Positions 24,668 to 36,345 of a stretch of DNA of 64,000 bases are shown piece by piece. The notes beneath the pieces were generated by a model that did not search any database, was not told the origin of the DNA, and worked only from the letters and a program-made list of their open reading frames with translations. Both the position numbers and the translations under genes were made by a program. The stretch is from Odobenus rosmarus divergens (taxonomy: Eukaryota; Chordata; Mammalia; Carnivora; Odobenidae). Each line of letters starts with the position of its first letter. Position 1 is the first letter of the stretch. Location: the NCBI RefSeq assembly GCF_000321225.1, contig NW_004451523.1, positions 70,846-134,845 of the forward strand. Reading direction: 5' to 3'.

Positions 24668-25163
24668 GAGTGCACACAATCTATAAAGGAAGGGCTGAGC
24701 AAACAAAGCAGGACTCAGCCTGCCAATACTGATAGGACCAGCATGAATTCTGATCCCATAGGGAGCAGTGATTATTTGGGCTCTGTTTTTGCTGTTCATT
24801 TGATTTTCCTCAGATACAGTTTCCCCAAATTGTATTGGAAAAAAGAAACTAAAGAAAGGCCGTGTTCTCTTAATCTGACACCAGGTGTCTGCTTCAAATG
24901 AACTTTTCTTTCCTGAGAAAAATAAATTAAAATTGAAAACAATCTAAATTAATGAAAAACAAAGTAAATTCTCTCTCAAACCCAGAAAGCTCTAGAAAAT
25001 TTCTCCTCAGCTCTGCTGTTTCCCCTCAACAATTTTATGTACCTTCTCACAATTAAAAACTGGATTTTTTTTTTTGAAGCAAAGTACATTTCATTGTCAC
25101 AAACTCCAACATAAAGACATTTGTCAGTGTCTATTTTCAAATGTTAGAAGTTAGCCCTTTGAG

Positions 25164-25368
25164 GGGTGCCTAGGTGGCTCAGTCGTTAAGCCTCTGTCTT
25201 CGGCACAGGTCATGATCCCAAGGTCCTGGGATTGAGCCCTGCATCGGGCTCCCTGCTCAGCCGGAAGCCTGCTTCTCCCTCTCTCACTCCCCCTGCTTGT
25301 GTTCCATCTCTCTCTGTCTCTCTGTGTCAAATAAATAAATAAAATCCTTAAAAAAAAAAAAAAGGAAA
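25164..25368 (+). mobile_element. CAN-SINE with target-site duplication
   Basis: gggtgcctaggtggctcagt head, body gggctccctgctcagccgga, CT-rich tract, and a caaataaataaataaaatcc tail with an A-run. The 13-bp duplication ttagccctttgag is exact at 25151-25163 and 25369-25381. Confidence 0.97.
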
Positions 25369-25707
25369 TTAGCCCTTTGAGAAGTGAAAAGTTAAAGCAG
25401 GCATTGAGGAAATGAAACTCAAATGTATTAATCTGGTGCCTGACTTGATGAAACTGAAGGATTTTGAACTTAAACAACTGTACTCTTGCCTCCACACCAC
25501 CATCTAATTAGTCCCTAAAAGGTATTTACTCATTTATTTATTAAATATGATACCTGATATTAAATTGCTAAAGTTTGTTCGTTTTATTTATTTTTGCTTC
25601 CATTCAATAAAGTTCAACTTATTTTTAATTAGTAACTTCCTCAAATCCTAACAATCTGAAAGACCCAGTTCCTTGCTATGTGATTGTTTTCTGTATGTCA
25701 AACTTTA

Positions 25708-25855
25708 CTTCCAATAATAATAGTAGCTAACATGTGCTTTATGTATCAGGAATATGCTAGCCCTTTGCACACATTATTTCATACAACAATGAGTTTGGTA
25801 CCATTACTCTTAACCTTCGCTGTGTAAGAGGAGACACCCAGGCTTACAGGGGTTC
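25708..25855 (-). repeat. MIR SINE remnant, antisense
   Basis: aatagtagctaacatgtgct, gctagccctttgcacacatt and ggtaccattactcttaacct follow the minus-strand MIR order. Confidence 0.7.
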
Positions 25856-26345
25856 CTTATCTTCCAAAAATATACAGCCCATGATCTTAACTATTTTGTA
25901 GTCATGCTTGTTTTCTTTTCACGTAGTAGTAACATTTTAAAACTTAGCATAACTCTTTAAATAAATGACTTATTAAAAGGTTTTTTACATTCTAAAGAAT
26001 GTGCCATAGGTGGGGTTATTTTAGGGAAAGAGTGATGCCCATTGCAACGGCTAAGGGTGAATGACTCCTGTCATAGAAGTTGTCAGAAGAACTCATGAAT
26101 TGGGTGCTAGCATTGACCAGATAAGATTGACGCCTTCTTCTAATGTGCAAGTCTTCGATATTATGTTTCAGTAAAAATTAGGTTCAGAGTGGCTGACCTG
26201 TGTATGTTACAAAATGTTTACAAAGCTCAAATGAGATAATGGTTGGAAAATGACAAAGTAGTCAGTCCACCATGTAAGAACTTTTATTACTATCTGTATT
26301 ATTTTTATTGCTTTACATCTTGAATGCAGATTTTTTTCATAGAGG

Positions 26346-26535
26346 GTTTTTTTAAGATTTTATTTATTTATTTGAGAGAGAGAGAGCACGAGTGAGGGGT
26401 GGGAGAGAGAGGCAGAGGGAGAAGTAGACTCCTCACTGAGCAGGGAGCTCAATATGGGGTTCAATCCCAGGACCCCGAGATCATGACCTGAGCCAAAGGC
26501 AGATGCTTAACCGACTGAGCCACCCAGGTGCCCCA
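26346..26535 (-). mobile_element. CAN-SINE, antisense
   Basis: aagattttatttatttattt, GA-rich tract, cagggagctcaatatggggt, gactgagccacccaggtgcc. ttcatagagg flanks it on both sides (26336-26345 and 26536-26545). Confidence 0.96.
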
Positions 26536-26649
26536 TTCATAGAGGATTTTAATCTTTAATTTCATAATATAGAGCAAGGGAGAACAGTGGTAACAGAATG
26601 AGTCCTTTGAAATTAAGCTCTTTTATTCTATGTCTAAAACTCACATTTT

Positions 26650-26868
26650 GTTTTAACTTTTTCTTGTGGTAAGAATACTTAACATGAGATCGGATCTCTA
26701 GAGCTTATTCATTTTCCTTAACTCAAATGTTATGCTTGATAATTAGCAAATCTATATTTCCCCTTCTCCCCAGCCCCTGGAAACTACCATTCCACCTATT
26801 TGACTATTTTAGATACCTCATAAAAGTGCAATTGTATAGTATTTGTCTTTCTATGACTGGCTTATTTA
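26650..26868 (-). mobile_element. Old LINE-1 (L1M type) 3' part, antisense, left piece
   Basis: cttgtggtaagaatacttaa and agcccctggaaactaccatt are old L1 3' UTR on the minus strand. The sequence breaks at gactggcttattta and resumes at 29762 with acttagcataatgacctcaa, as expected if one element was split. Confidence 0.82.
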
Positions 26869-29749
26869 TGAATTTATTTGTATTTATCTTTTTGAATATA
26901 ATAGCTGACACACAATGTTACATTAGTTTCAGGTGTACGACTTAGTAATTTAACAAGTTTATACATTATGCTATGTTCAACACAAGAATAGCTGCCATTT
27001 GTCCTATTACATCACTACTACAATATCATTGACTGTATTCCTTATGTTCTGCTTTTTATTTCCATGACTTAATCATTCCATAACTGGAGGCCTGTATCTC
27101 CCTCTCCTCTTCACCCATTTTGCCCAACCCCCCACCCTCTTCTTCTCTGGCAGCCATCAGTTTGTTCTCTGTATTTACAGTTCTGATTCTGCTTTTTTAT
27201 TTATTCATTTTTTTTAGATTCCACTTATGAGTGGAATCATATGGTATTTCTCTTTATCAGTCTGACTTATTTCACTTATCATGATACCCTCGAGGTCCAT
27301 CCATGTCACAGATGTCAAGATCTCATCCTTTTTATGGCTACATAATATTCCATTGTGTATATATACCACATTTTCCTTATCCATTTGTCTATTTATGGAC
27401 ACATAAGTTGTTTCCATGTCTTGGCTATTGTAAATAATGCTGCAATAAACATAAGTGCATGTATCCCTTTGATTTAGTGTTGTTTTATTCTTTGTATAAA
27501 TACCCAGTAGTGTAATTGCTGGATCATAGGGTAGTTCTATTTTTAACTCTTTGAAGAAACTCCATACTGTTTTCCACAGTGGCTGCACAAGTTTGCATTC
27601 CCACCAACAATGCACAAGGGTTCCTTTCTCTCCACATCCTCGCCAATACTTGTTGCTTGTCTTCTTGATTTTAGCCATTCTAACAGGCATGAGGTGATAT
27701 TTCATTGTGGTTTTGATTTGCATTTCCCAGAAGATTAGTGATGTTAAGCAACTTTTCATGTGTCTGTTGGCCATCTGCATGTCTCCCTTGGAAAAATGTC
27801 TATTCAGGTCCTCTGCCCATTTTTTAATAAGATTTTTTTGGGGGGTTATTGACTTGTATACATTCTTTATATATATTGCATATTAACCCCTTATGGGATA
27901 TATCATTTGCAAACATCTTCTCCCTCCCTTTCAATCGAGTGCTTTTTGGTTTTTGGTGGTTTCTTTTGCTGTGCAAAAGCTTTTTGTTTTGATGTAGTCC
28001 CAATTATTTGTTTTGGTTTTTGTTTCCCTTGCCTGAGGAGACGTATCTAGAAAAATGTTGATATAACTGATGACAGAGAAATTACTCCCTGTGTTTTCTT
28101 CTAGGAATTTTATGATTTCGGGTCTCATGTTTAGGTCTTTAATCTATTTTTAGTTTATTTTTGTTTATGATGTTAGAAAGTAGTCCAGTTTCATTCTTTT
28201 GCATTTAGCTGTCCAGTTTTCCCAGTACCATTTACTGAACAGACTATCTTTTCCCCGTTGTATATTCTTGCCTCCTTTGTCGTAGATTAATTGACCTTAT
28301 AAATGTGGGTTTATTTCTGGCATCTCTATGCTTTTCTATTGATCCATGTGTCTATTTTTGTGCCAAGACCACACTCTTCTGATTACTACAGTTTTGTGGT
28401 ATATCTTGAAATCTGGAATTGTGATACCTCCAGCTTTGTTCTTTGTCAGGATTGCTTTGACTATTCAAGGTCTTCTGAGGTTCCATACAAATTTTAGTAT
28501 TATTTGTTCTAGGTTTTTTAAAATGTTGTTGATATTTTGATAGGGATTGCATTGAATTTGTAAATTGCTTTTGGTAATACAAATGTTTTGACAATATTAA
28601 TTCTTACAATCCATGAGCATAGAATATCTTTCCATTTGTTTGTGTCATCTTCAGTTTCTTTTATGAGTGTTTTATAGTTTTCAGAGTACAGGTCTTTCAC
28701 CTCTTTAGTTAAGTTTATTCCTAGGTATTTTAATCTTTTTGCTGCAATTGTAAGTGGTGTTGTTTTTTAAAATTCTCTTTCTGCAGCTTCATTGTTAATG
28801 TATAGAAATGCTACCAATTTCTAATTTTGTATCCTGCCATTTTACTGAATTTATTTATTACTTCTAGTAGTTTTTTGGTGGAATCTTTAGGATTGTCTAT
28901 AGTATCATGTCATCTGGAAATAGTGACGTTAACTTCTTCTTTACCAATATGGATGCTTCTTACCTCTTTTTCTGTCTGATTGCTGTGGCTAGGACTTCCA
29001 GTACTATGTTGAATAAAAGTGGCAAGGGTAGACATCCTTGTCTTGTTTCTGTCCTTAGGGGAAAAGCTCTCAGTTTTTGCCCCTTGAGGATGATATTAGC
29101 TGTGGGTTTTTCATATATGGCCTTTATTATGTTGAGGTATGTTCCCTCTAACCCCATTTGGTTGACAATTTTTATCATGAATAGATGTTGAACCTTGTCA
29201 AATGCTTTTTCTGCATCTATTGAAATTATTGTATGATTTTTATCCTATGTTTTGTTGATGTGGTGTGTGACATTGATTGATTTGTGAATATTGGACCACC
29301 CTGGCATCCCAGGAATAAATCCCACCTGATCATGATAAATGATTTTTTTAATGTGTAGTTGTATGTGGTTACTAATATTTTGTTGAGGATTTTTGCAGCT
29401 ATGTTCATCAGGGTTATTGGCCTATAGATATTTTTTTGTGATGTCTTTGTGTAGTTTGGTATCAGGGTAATCCTGGCCTCATAGAATGTATTTGGAAGTT
29501 TTCCTTCCTCTTCTATTTTTTGGAATAGTTTGAGGAGAATCAGTATTAATTCGTCTTTAAATGTCTAGTAGAATTTACCTGTGAATCCATCCAATCCAAA
29601 AGTCCTGGACTTTTATTCTTTGGTAGTTTTTGATTACCAATTCAATTTTGCTACTTGTATAAATGGTCTATTCAGATTTTCTATTTCTTCCTGGTTCAGT
29701 ATTGGAAGATTGTATATTTCTAAGAATTTATCCATTTCCTCTAGGTTGT
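26869..29749 (-). mobile_element. LINE-1, antisense, nested in an older LINE-1
   Basis: On the minus strand it carries an ORF2 C-terminus with a long open stretch (27780-27214; [48 protein letters not shown]), then further ORF2 at 28128-27931, 28700-28352, 29178-28960 and 29408-29226 ([53 protein letters not shown]). Frames are broken between pieces, so it is inactive; 5' truncated. ctggcttattta at 26857-26868 and ctggctgattta at 29750-29761 are its probable target-site duplication. Confidence 0.93.
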
Positions 29750-29761
29750 CTGGCTGATTTA

Positions 29762-30148
29762 ACTTAGCATAATGACCTCAAGGTTCATCCATGTTGTCAC
29801 ATATTGCAGGATTTTCTTTTTCTTTCTTTCTTTTCTTTTTTTTTTTTTTTTAAGGCTGAATAGTATTCTACTCTATGTATTTACCCAGTTTATTTATCTT
29901 TCCTTTGTCAGGGGACGTTTAGGTTGTTTCCACATCTTGACTGTTGTGAGTTGTGTTGCAGTTAAAATGAGAATACTAATATCTCTTTGAGATTCTGATT
30001 TCAGTTGTTTTAGATAAATACCCAGAAGTGGGATTACTGGATCTTTTGGTAGTTTTTTTTTTAATTTTTAGAGAAATATCGATACTGTTTTCCATAATGG
30101 CAGCACCATTTGCATTCCCATCAACAGTGCACAAGGGTTCCAATCTCT
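29762..30148 (-). mobile_element. Old LINE-1 (L1M type), antisense, right piece
   Basis: Continues the element at 26650-26868: cataatgacctcaaggttca, a T/C-rich run, taaggctgaatagtattcta, agataaatacccagaagtgg, atggcagcaccatttgcatt. It ends where orientation flips. Confidence 0.85.
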
Positions 30149-30360
30149 AATCACAAACTATCTGAAAAGGAAATTAGGAAAATAATTCCATTTACAACAG
30201 GACACACAAAAAGAACAAAATACTTAAGAATAAACTTAAATAAGGAGGTGAAAGACTTGTATATAGAAAACTACAAAATAGTGATGAAAAAAGTTAAACA
30301 AGACACAAACAATTGGAAAGACATCCCATGTTCATGGATTGAATGACTTTATATTGTTAC
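30149..30360 (+). mobile_element. Inverted 5' segment of the old LINE-1
   Basis: aatcacaaactatctgaaaa, attccatttacaacaggaca, ggaggtgaaagacttgtata and gacatcccatgttcatggat are plus-strand ORF2 (VKDLYIENYKIVMKKVKQDT). It abuts the antisense piece exactly, giving the 5'-inversion layout for an L1 that inserted antisense. Confidence 0.82.
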
Positions 30361-30980
30361 AAACCCACATGCTTTTGAAAACCAAAAACTGATTCATGAG
30401 ATGTACTATTGTGTCCTATAGTTCAGTTGTTTTATCTTAACTCTCCTGTGCCTTAAACATCCAGGTGGGGAAAATGCAGAGAAGCACAGCTTTTGTCTTC
30501 GAATGTTTGTAGGTCAAAATGGAGATAGTCTGAAACAAAATTATAAATGCAGTGGCAGAGGAGGTTTTTCATATTGCCTTCTCTAAAACTGAATCTTTGT
30601 ACGTTCCTGGTGTCCTCCTGCTTTTTAAGTACTCAACCCCTGTAAAATCTGGAAGCAATATATTATTAGCCATATATACTTATCAAGTGATGGACTACTT
30701 ACATTTCAAGAGAAAAAACGTTTGAGCTAAATTTTCTTGTACTAGAAATGTTTCCTTTAAGTCTAACTGAAGAATTAAACCATATGTTTCCTATTCAATT
30801 AATGTATGGTAATAATGACAGTTGATGACCAGTTGGTCTGGAAGTTAAGTTATAGGTACCAATATTCTCAAGCACACATGCACAATATACCAAAACACAG
30901 TAAATAAAACTCATTTTGTATTTTTAACATGAGTGGTATTCAGAAATAACTATGATGTATAATCTATGGTTTCTCGCATT
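30361..30980. other. Gene-free stretch, nothing recognised
   Basis: No exon or repeat family could be recognised. Confidence 0.45.
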
Positions 30981-30984
30981 TATT

Positions 30985-31900
30985 TATTTATTTATTCATT
31001 AAATATTCATTAAGCACCTACTAAGTAACAGAAAAATTCAGTCTCTTGTGATGACATTAAACAAGACAGACAAAGTCCCTATATTTGAGGAGCTTACTTT
31101 TTGGTAGAGAAAAAATAAACAAGCAAATATACAAGAACACTCCAGGTAGAGGCTAGTGCTAGAAATAAAAATAAAAACAGAGTGGTATGATTGGGAGGGT
31201 TTGGAGGCCAAGTAGTCCAGTAAGGCCTCTCTCAGACCAGAATGGAATACTGGGGAAAGAAGTAGCAGCCAGGCCAAAGGGAAGAACCTGATACATGTGA
31301 GGAGCAGGAAGAAGGTCAATGAGGTTGGAGTGAAGTGAGCAGAGGCAAAGAGGTACCAAGCGGGGTTGGAAAGGCAGGCAGAAGCCATTTATGTAGCACT
31401 TTGTAGAACATGGCAAAGGGTTTGCCTTGTATCTGAAACCTCTGCAACGAGGAGTGTGCAGAGGTTTGAAGAGGAGCATGATGACATGGCTATAGTTTTA
31501 AAAGGTCAGTCTAACAGCTGTGCAGAGAACAACTTGGGGGTAGAGTGGAGAAAGAAAGAAAGAATTGATGAAGACAAATCAGAAGGCTGTTGAGATAGTC
31601 CAGGTGGGAGATAATGGCAGCTTAGACCAGGCTGGTGGTACGAGGGGGAACAGATAAATTCAGGATGTGTTTGGAGGTAACATGCACAAGATTTGCTGTT
31701 GAATGAAATGAGGGAAGTAAGGGAAAGTGAGTTGTCACTGATGACTCCCAGGTCGTGGCATGTGATGGATGGTGATGGCTTTGCTGCAAAGATGATGAGT
31801 AATGGTGTGGGGGAGGCCAGAGGAGCTCTTCGCTGGTCAGTACCCTTTCTGAGCAACTGAACTAAAACTAGTGCTATGTCTGGAAGGCTTTCCCCACAGG
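30985..31900 (+). repeat. Ancient mammal-wide repeat, family not assigned
   Basis: Order: cattaagcacctactaagta, acagacaaagtccctatatt, gaggagcttactttttgg, gtaaggcctctctcagacc, gtttgaagaggagcatgatg, gttgagatagtccaggtggg, atttgctgttgaatgaaatg. This long layout is a well-known ancient repeat in mammals; I cannot name the family safely. Open frames here (up to 142 codons on the minus strand) are incidental. Confidence 0.65.
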
Positions 31901-34660
31901 CAGCTGGTATAGAGGAGGATACATGAATGTTCACTTGCAGGATTTGGGGCAGACATACCTATAGGATGCTGCCCAGTCTCTCACTGCACTTAGGTTGTCC
32001 TCCTGCCCCTGAGAGCCCAGAATGAATCACAATCTCCCCCTCCCTGTGTCGTCCCCTATCTCAGAACTCCAGACAAACGTTTCATGTCATCTACTCTGAT
32101 CTACTCAATTAACTTGTATAATATTTATGTCCTATAAGTTTTCCAGAAGGTATCATGAGAACTTGTTTACATTTCCTTTGTCACCATTCTTATACTTCTT
32201 TCCCCACATATCCAAAAACCTAATTCTATCCAAAATTTAGCCAAGAATCAACTCCGAAAGTTTTAGTCAAAGAAATGGTTAAAACACCCACACTCTAACT
32301 TGGGTACTTTGATAGGTTCATTTGCTAAAATGTTAGACACTGTGTTTTTTCAAGAAGTATTTGTCTGGTTTCCTGGCCCCTGTCAGAACCCAAGTAACAG
32401 ATTAGAGGATGATGGGGTGGAGCTGGAGGCAAGGACACTGAGAACATCAAAACTGACAACTGACAGGCAGAAGGCAGAGGCATTCAAAAAATGAAATAAA
32501 ATTTTTAAAAAGCTCAAAAAACACTAAGAGTTAGGACCATCTACCCTCACAGGCATTGCTGTCTTAAGGATGCCACAGTTAAGTGTCATTCTCAAAAATG
32601 ACCTTGAATCAACAAAAGAAGATTGCATTGTTTTGGATATAATTGTGTAAGAATGTAAGGATGTGTGGGAATTATTTTAAAAGATCTTGTTTTCTAATGG
32701 TGAAAATAAAATTGAGTTTTGGCACTTAGTGATAAATATGTAATCTGGAAAATAACTTTATATGAAATTCTCTTTTCTGACACCACTAGATAAATAAAAT
32801 GCTTATCTTTTCCTACTTTTGGAAATCAAGTTTAATGCAACAGAGTGTGTCTTTGAAATTCATCTTCTTTATAGAGGTCTTGCTGAGCTGAGGTGTGTGT
32901 TACGGATAGCCTTTCTCTGTGTGTCTCTCCTGGAGAACGAAGTAAGCCTCTTTTCCAATGGGAATAAATGACTTAAGAGCCTCCCATATCCTTTGTAATT
33001 CAAGGCTATTGAATTCAAGGCCACTTCCAATATCCACTGATTTTCATGACCTTGTTATTTTCTACTTGTCCCACTGTTATTTGTTTTAACAATTATTATA
33101 AGCCTTTTGAACTTACTGTGAGTTATTTATATTATTAGGAATTTTATTTGGTCCTCTTCACTGGTTACAGCATGCCATTAAATCACCAGTACTAACAATA
33201 GTAATATCTACAAAACTTCTTTCACCAGTTCAGTTAACTGATCCATTTTCCTACTTTTTAGCTCTTAACTTTCATGCTGGGGCAATTTCCATTGCCATCA
33301 GAGAGCTAGTTTAGGTTCATGCCTACATTCAACAAACACCTTAAAGAGTTAAAGTCAAAAGTTTTAAGGAACTTAATGATATAAGCTTATGGACCAGGAA
33401 TCCCAAAATTTTGTTGCTGCTCACCCTCCCATGAATGAAATCCCAGAGGAACAGCAACATAATGCCTACCCAAATGCCACTTCACTGAAGGTTATTAAAG
33501 TGCCCTAAATGCCAACCCAGGACTCCCCAGTGTACAGCAAGTTGGAGTGTGTGTTTTCAGTCTCAGAGGGGTCTTTTTTATCCCCCAATTGAAAATCTTT
33601 GCATGTCCTCAAATTGCAACCAGCATTTTTTAAAGAAAAAAATAGAAAAGGAGGGAGATCAACCACTTGTGTGAATGGTAGGCCCAAGTGTAACAGAAAA
33701 GAAAGGTTCATGCACACCTGCCTCAGACCATTGTCCTTTCCTGAAGGAGCTCGTATTTTATTCAAGATAAGTGTGACAACTCAACCTCTAGCCAATGTTT
33801 TGGGTTTTTTTTTATTCCAAAACAGTTCTAGTTGGGAATATTTTAAGTATTTAAAGGCTGAACATGAAACATGAGTAATGCCAGTGATCACAAAGGAGCC
33901 ATAGCAAATTAATTAGAGTCCTCTTGGTAACCTGTTGAGAACTGTGACAGTCTGGCTATACTTGCACCTGTGTGGCAGCTGCTAGTCTATAAAAAGGGAC
34001 TATCACAGAAGGATGAACAGACAGTTCCTAGATGTTAAGTGGAAGTAGTCAGATTTCAACCAGAACAGATTAGGAGAGTCTGGTAGGATGCACTAGAGAA
34101 GAATTTAGAGAAGTGTAGTAGAGGTGCTGAGTAATGGGATGGTGCTCCACCAGGTTCTCCATAACTGACCATCAGATATTAGTTTTGCACATTCAGTGAT
34201 ACGCTCTTATTGCCAGTAGTGATGCAAAAGTTCAAAGACACAAAATGATGGGCCAGATTATTGTAAAAGCGTTAATATTGAAATGTTCTGAGTAATGAAT
34301 CTTGACAGTGACTGCATAAAGAGCTATATTCTGGTTGGAGACTTAAGTAAAAATACTAAAATTGTATGTAAATGCAATCCAGGAGCCATCCTTGATTTCT
34401 CTCTTTGTTTACATTTGTTTCTTTCAAAGGCTTACTGACCTCAATAAATGGCACCACCTCACCCAGTTGCCAATAACTAGAAGTCATCGTTGACTTTTTT
34501 TCCCTCACTGTGCTCCTTGACCCAATCCATCAGCAAATTTTATAGATTCTAGCTTCAAAATGCATCTCTCACCAGAGTGGTGCCTTTGTTGCAATCAATC
34601 AACCTGCACTGACACATCATTGTCACCTGGGGGCCATAATTTCCATTAGGCTTCACTCTT
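31901..34660. other. Gene-free stretch, mostly unique
   Basis: No exon was recognised. 32050-32150 has a weak L2-like look and 34395-34560 (agaagtcatcgttgactttt, ccaatccatcagcaaatttt) resembles a fragment of an ancient repeat, both low confidence. Confidence 0.4.
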
Positions 34661-34667
34661 GGTGTTG

Positions 34668-35198
34668 AACATTCTATAGCTTTAAACAAATGTATAATGA
34701 CACGTATCCACCATTATAGTATCATACTGAATAATTTCACTACCCTAAAAATTTTCTGTGCTCTGCCCAAATCATCCATCCCTCTCTCTAACCCCTGGAA
34801 ACCACTGATCTTTTTACTGTCTCCGTAGTTTTGTCTATTCCAAAATGTCATAGTCGGAATCATATGGTGTAGCCTTTTCAGACTGACTTCTTTCACCTCA
34901 TAATATGCATTTAAGTTCCCCCCGTGTCTCTTCATGGTTTCATTGCTGATTTCTTTTTAGCCCTAAACGCTATTCCATTGTATTCCATACCACAGGTTAT
35001 TTATCCATTCACCTACTGCAGGATGTCAAGTTTTGGCAATTATGAATAAAGCTGCATTGAACATCCATGTGCAGGTTTTTGTGAGGACATAATTTTTCAA
35101 CTCTTTTGCATAAATACTAGGGAGTACAATTGTTGGATCAGATGGAAAAGGAGGTTTAGTTTTCTAAGAAACGGCTGAACAACTCTTCCAAAGTGGCT
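34668..35198 (-). mobile_element. Old LINE-1 (L1M type), antisense, left piece
   Basis: agctttaaacaaatgtataa, acgtatccaccattatagta, aacccctggaaaccactgat, ggaatcatatggtgtagcct and ctcttttgcataaatactag are old L1 3' UTR and ORF2 end on the minus strand. It breaks at ttccaaagtggct, where an LTR starts. Confidence 0.85.
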
Positions 35199-35773
35199 TG
35201 TTTTGTGCTGGTCTCAACCTGTCAATAACCAGTGTTGTGGTAGATCAACTCTGTGGTTCTTATTGTTACTGCAAGTTGCCCTTCCACCACAGCTATCAGG
35301 AAACTTTGAAAAAATAAAAGTTTATTACTTACAGAATGTGTTAATTACATAGCACATTGGGGGCCACGTAATGAGGTTGAGGGGAGAGGGGAGGACATGG
35401 GCCTGGGGTACTGCTTTTACTAGGGTCCAGGTGGGGGCTTCGAGCTTCATAGGCTCACTCTTTATTGGTGAATTTAAAACATGATAGCAGGAATTTAAAG
35501 CAATGGAAGAGAAAGAGCAAAAATAAAACAAAAACAAGTAGCCAAGATGATCAGCTGTTGAGATCAACCAAGATCTCTAAAACAAAGGAACCCCAGTGTG
35601 GGAGGCAGCCTGCCTTTTTATCTAGTGGTGTGGCTGAAGATGTGTTTCTTTGAGATAGCAGTCTTTGAAATGGGTGCCTCTTTGAAATGGTTGCTCGATC
35701 ATCAAAGGCTAAATTATGCATTTGCATTACAAAAAAAGAATAAAAAGAAAAACCTGTCAGGGCCTCCACTACA
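35199..35773 (-). mobile_element. Solo LTR of an endogenous retrovirus inside the old L1
   Basis: A 575-bp block starts TGTTTTGTGC and ends CCTCCACTACA, so it has the TG...CA ends of an LTR. It is flanked by tggct (35194-35198) and gggct (35774-35778), a 5-bp duplication with one mismatch. The host L1 continues on both sides (aagtggct | gctgtaccattttgc). No internal retroviral genes are present. On the minus strand AATAAA motifs near 35465 and 35326 would suit poly(A) placement, so minus orientation is favoured but not proved. ERV class is not assigned. Confidence 0.8.
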
Positions 35774-36345
35774 GGGCTGTACCATTTTGCATTCCCACCA
35801 GCAAGGAATGAGAGTTCTTGCTGCTTCACCTGCCCTGCAGCATCTGATGTCGTCAGGACTCTGGATACTGGCTATTCTAGTAAGTGTGTAGTGGTATTTC
35901 AACTTTATTTTAATTTGCAGTTCTCTAATGACACATGATGTATAACATCTTTTCATACACTCGTTTGCCATCTGTATATCTTCTTCATGAGGTGTCTGTT
36001 CAGACCTTTTACACATTTCTTAATTGGGTGGTTCATTTTCTCATTGTTGAGTTTTAAGAATTCTTTGTATATTTGTATGTTTGTCTTCATCAGATGTACC
36101 ATTTGCAAATGTTGTTTCCCAGTCTGGCTTATCTTTCATAGAGCAGAAGTTTTTAATTTTAATGAAGTCCAACTTACCAATGATTTCTCTCAAGGACTGT
36201 GTGCTTTTGTTGTATATAAAAAGTCCTCACCAAACTCGGGGTCACCTAGACTTTCTCCTATCCTTACCTTCTAGGAAGGTTATAGTTTAGCATTTCACAT
36301 TTAGGTCTGTGATCTGTCTTGAGTTAATTTTTGTGAGAGGTGAAT
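35774..36345 (-). mobile_element. Old LINE-1 (L1M type), antisense, right piece
   Basis: ctgtaccattttgcattccc, gtgtgtagtggtatttcaac, catctgtatatcttcttcat, gttgagttttaagaattctt and cacatttaggtctgtgatct continue ORF2 on the minus strand directly from the piece that ends at 35198. Confidence 0.88.

Noticed and set aside
24201..24677. 158-codon open frame on the minus strand
   Set aside because: Its N-terminus is translated AC microsatellite (Cys-Val repeats) and the rest resembles no protein.
27214..27780. 188-codon open frame on the minus strand as a host gene
   Set aside because: The translation is the C-terminus of L1 ORF2, part of the nested LINE-1.
31506..31934. 142-codon open frame on the minus strand
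   Set aside because: It lies antisense in an ancient mammal-wide repeat and shows no domain.
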